This document shows, one piece after another, positions 62,676 to 64,000 of a stretch of DNA of 64,000 nucleotides. Both the position numbers and the translations under genes were made by a program. Source of the DNA: Streptomyces sp. NBC_01439 (GTDB taxonomy: Bacteria > Actinomycetota > Actinomycetes > Streptomycetales > Streptomycetaceae); the NCBI RefSeq assembly GCF_036227605.1, contig NZ_CP109487.1:6509501-6573500 (forward strand). Reading direction: 5' to 3'. The notes beneath the pieces are model-generated. The model ran no database searches. It was not told where the DNA came from and saw nothing but the letters and a program-made list of their open reading frames with translations. Every line of letters starts with the position of its first letter. The first letter of the stretch is position 1.

Positions 62676-63539
62676 ATGAACGACACCGAAGTACTGAGCT
62701 ACACCGCCTTCTCCCACGACCCGGAGGGCGGCAATCCGGCCGGGGTCGTGCTCGACGCCGCCGGACTGGACGAGGGCGCCATGCTGGAGATCGCCGCCGG
62801 GCTCGGCTACAGCGAGTCGGCCTTCCTGACGCCCCCGCCCGAGGGGTTCGGCGGCGAGGAGGGCCGTTCCTTCACCGTGCGCTACTTCAGCCCCAAGGCG
62901 GAGGTCCCCTTCTGCGGGCACGCCACCGTGGCCACGGCCATCGCGCTGGGGGAGCGGATCGGGCCGGGCGAACTCCTCCTCGCCACCCGAGCCGGGACCG
63001 TACCGGTGTCCGTCACCTCCGAGGGCGGGCGGCTGCGGGCCACGCTCACCACCGTCGAGCCGCACACCGAGGAGATCGGCGCGGCGGACCTCGCCGAAGC
63101 ACTGGCCGCGCTGGACTGGCCGGAGGCCGACCTGGACCCGGCGATCCCGCCGGCGATCGCCTACGCCGGGGCCCGGCACCTGGTGATCGGCGCCGGCACC
63201 CGGGCCCGGCTCGCGGACCTGGCCTACGACTTCGCCCGGCTGGAGGCCCTGATGCGGCGCCTGGACCTCACCACGGTCCAGCTGGTGCACCGGGCCGGAC
63301 CGGCGGAGTTCCACGTACGCGACCCCTTCCCGGTGGGCGGCGTCGTCGAGGACCCCGCCACGGGAGCGGCCGCGGCCGCCTTCGGCGCGTACGCCCGCGA
63401 GCGCGGCCTGGTCCCGGCGGACGCGGTGCTCACCCTCCACCAGGGAGCGGACATGGGCCGCCCCGGGGTGCTCACCGTGGAACTGCGCGAGGGCGACCCC
63501 CGGGTCAGGGTGAGCGGCGAGGGCGTCCGCATCCCGTGA
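62676..63539 (+). CDS. PhzF-family isomerase-like protein
   Basis: Predicted 287 residues. Two similar halves: SYTAFSHDPEGGNPAGVVLD with active-site Glu in YSESAFLTPP, and FPVGGVVEDPATGAAAAAFG in the second half; EVPFCGHATVATAIAL is a further signature. The family has diaminopimelate-epimerase fold; PhzF itself isomerises a phenazine precursor, but most homologues have unknown substrates. No phenazine genes nearby, so no such pathway is claimed. ATG at 62676. Confidence 0.88.
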   Translation: MNDTEVLSYTAFSHDPEGGNPAGVVLDAAGLDEGAMLEIAAGLGYSESAFLTPPPEGFGGEEGRSFTVRYFSPKAEVPFCGHATVATAIALGERIGPGELLLATRAGTVPVSVTSEGGRLRATLTTVEPHTEEIGAADLAEALAALDWPEADLDPAIPPAIAYAGARHLVIGAGTRARLADLAYDFARLEALMRRLDLTTVQLVHRAGPAEFHVRDPFPVGGVVEDPATGAAAAAFGAYARERGLVPADAVLTLHQGADMGRPGVLTVELREGDPRVRVSGEGVRIP

Positions 63540-63562
63540 ACGGATCCATCGGCCCGGATTCC

Positions 63563-63604
63563 CGGGGCTCCGCCCCGGACCCCGCTTCCCGAACCCCGGA
63601 GGGG
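63563..63604. repeat. Dispersed GC-rich repeat before the GNAT gene
   Basis: GGGGCTCCGCCCCGGACCCC then CGCTTCCCGAACCCCGGAGG and GG. Its right end supplies GGAGGGG, the probable ribosome site of the following gene. Confidence 0.7.
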
Positions 63605-63612
63605 CTGCGACC

Positions 63613-64000
63613 GTGAGGGTGATCGGATGCGCCGAGGCGGACCTGCCCGCGGGCCCGGCCCGGCAGGTCGCCGAGCTGGAGGCGAGGGCGTGGCCCGGCT
63701 CCACCCCCGGCCACGACCCTGCGCTCCACCCGAGGACGATGCTGCTCGTGGACGCGGCCGGCACCGTGACCGCCGCGCTGTCGCTGCTGTACAAGCCGAT
63801 CCCGCTCGCGGACCGCACGTACCGGGCCGCCGGGCTCAGCTCCGTGGTCGCCCTGCCGGAGCTGCGCGGCCGCGGGCTCGGCGGCCGGCTGGTCGCGGCG
63901 GCCCGCGCCGAGCTGGCCGCCGACCCGGCCGTGGACCTGGCGCTGTTCAGCTGCGACCGACCCCTGGCCGCCTTCTACGAGGCGGCCGGCTTCGAAGTGC
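63613..64000 (+). CDS. GNAT-family N-acetyltransferase, 5' part
   Basis: At least 129 residues; the C-terminus lies outside the window. The acetyl-CoA motif ALPELRGRGLGGRLVAAARA matches the Q/RxxGxG/A loop, and CDRPLAAFYEAAGFEV is the terminal beta-bulge region. GTG at 63613 has GGAGGGG 10 bases upstream. Substrate amine unknown. Confidence 0.85.
   Translation, partial: MRVIGCAEADLPAGPARQVAELEARAWPGSTPGHDPALHPRTMLLVDAAGTVTAALSLLYKPIPLADRTYRAAGLSSVVALPELRGRGLGGRLVAAARAELAADPAVDLALFSCDRPLAAFYEAAGFEV

Noticed and set aside
62676..63539. Phenazine biosynthesis
   Set aside because: PhzF homologues are common outside phenazine pathways and no other phz genes are present.

Overview
The window reads as chromosomal DNA of a Streptomyces-type actinomycete. 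Base composition is very high GC, genes are dense and often overlap by 1-4 bases, GTG starts are common, and the families are typical of the genus (DUF397 partners, eukaryote-like kinases, I36 inhibitors). RNase P RNA lies just downstream of the RNase H/phosphatase gene. I see no tRNA, phage, plasmid or complete insertion sequence and no CRISPR array. I count about 60 protein genes, including a 31-codon gene, one RNA gene, one riboswitch, one pseudogene, several operator-like palindromes and several families of non-coding palindromic repeats.

Layout. 1-300 is the 5' part of a secreted lytic transglycosylase. 577-6617 is a minus-strand five-gene ECF transporter operon whose genes all overlap: S component, double ATPase, T component and two anchored extracellular proteins. 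It is headed by a cobalamin riboswitch, so it is probably vitamin B12 uptake. 6908-9948 holds an MBL-fold hydrolase divergent from an aldehyde dehydrogenase and ferredoxin. 10110-13665 carries two regulator/effector pairs (MFS with MarR, HxlR with hydrolase), each with a visible operator. 13705-17764 is a KstR-like TetR regulator divergent from a glycosyltransferase, methyltransferase and prenyltransferase-like operon. 17778-24922 is mixed envelope, redox and hypothetical genes plus a large palindromic repeat. 25015-31580 has two Ser/Thr kinases around an XRE/DUF397 pair, and a third kinase-like protein. 31703-37474 is mainly secreted or small enzymes and a decayed phosphoesterase. 37956-47308 contains acyl-CoA dehydrogenase, thiolase-like, MaoC hydratase, zinc alcohol dehydrogenase and SDR genes resembling sterol side-chain beta-oxidation, interrupted by a sigma-factor cluster. 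47341-64000 is housekeeping and mixed genes: Nif3-like, zinc ribbon, RNase H/phosphatase, rnpB, MerR, RNB RNase, YaaA, prim-pol, TetR, DDAH, Rsm22, Bcr-type MFS, SDR, PhzF and GNAT.

Two regulatory circuits tie distant parts together. First, the KstR-like regulator is encoded here, and four sites fitting its known family consensus (TNNAACNNGTTNNA; one has a single mismatch) lie upstream of the MBL hydrolase/ALDH pair, the regulator/glycosyltransferase pair, the fused acyl-CoA dehydrogenase and the MaoC hydratase. Second, a different palindrome (AATCTGAC, five bases, GTCAG) is shared by the LLM oxidoreductase and acyl-CoA dehydrogenase promoters. The cobalamin riboswitch links a transcobalamin-like surface protein to an ECF importer. 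Non-coding palindromes are prominent: a composite element around 18983-19339 with a relative at 51826-52122, a 192-bp element with terminal inverted repeats at 44984-45175, and a short GC-rich repeat that also lies in frame inside the ATPase gene.
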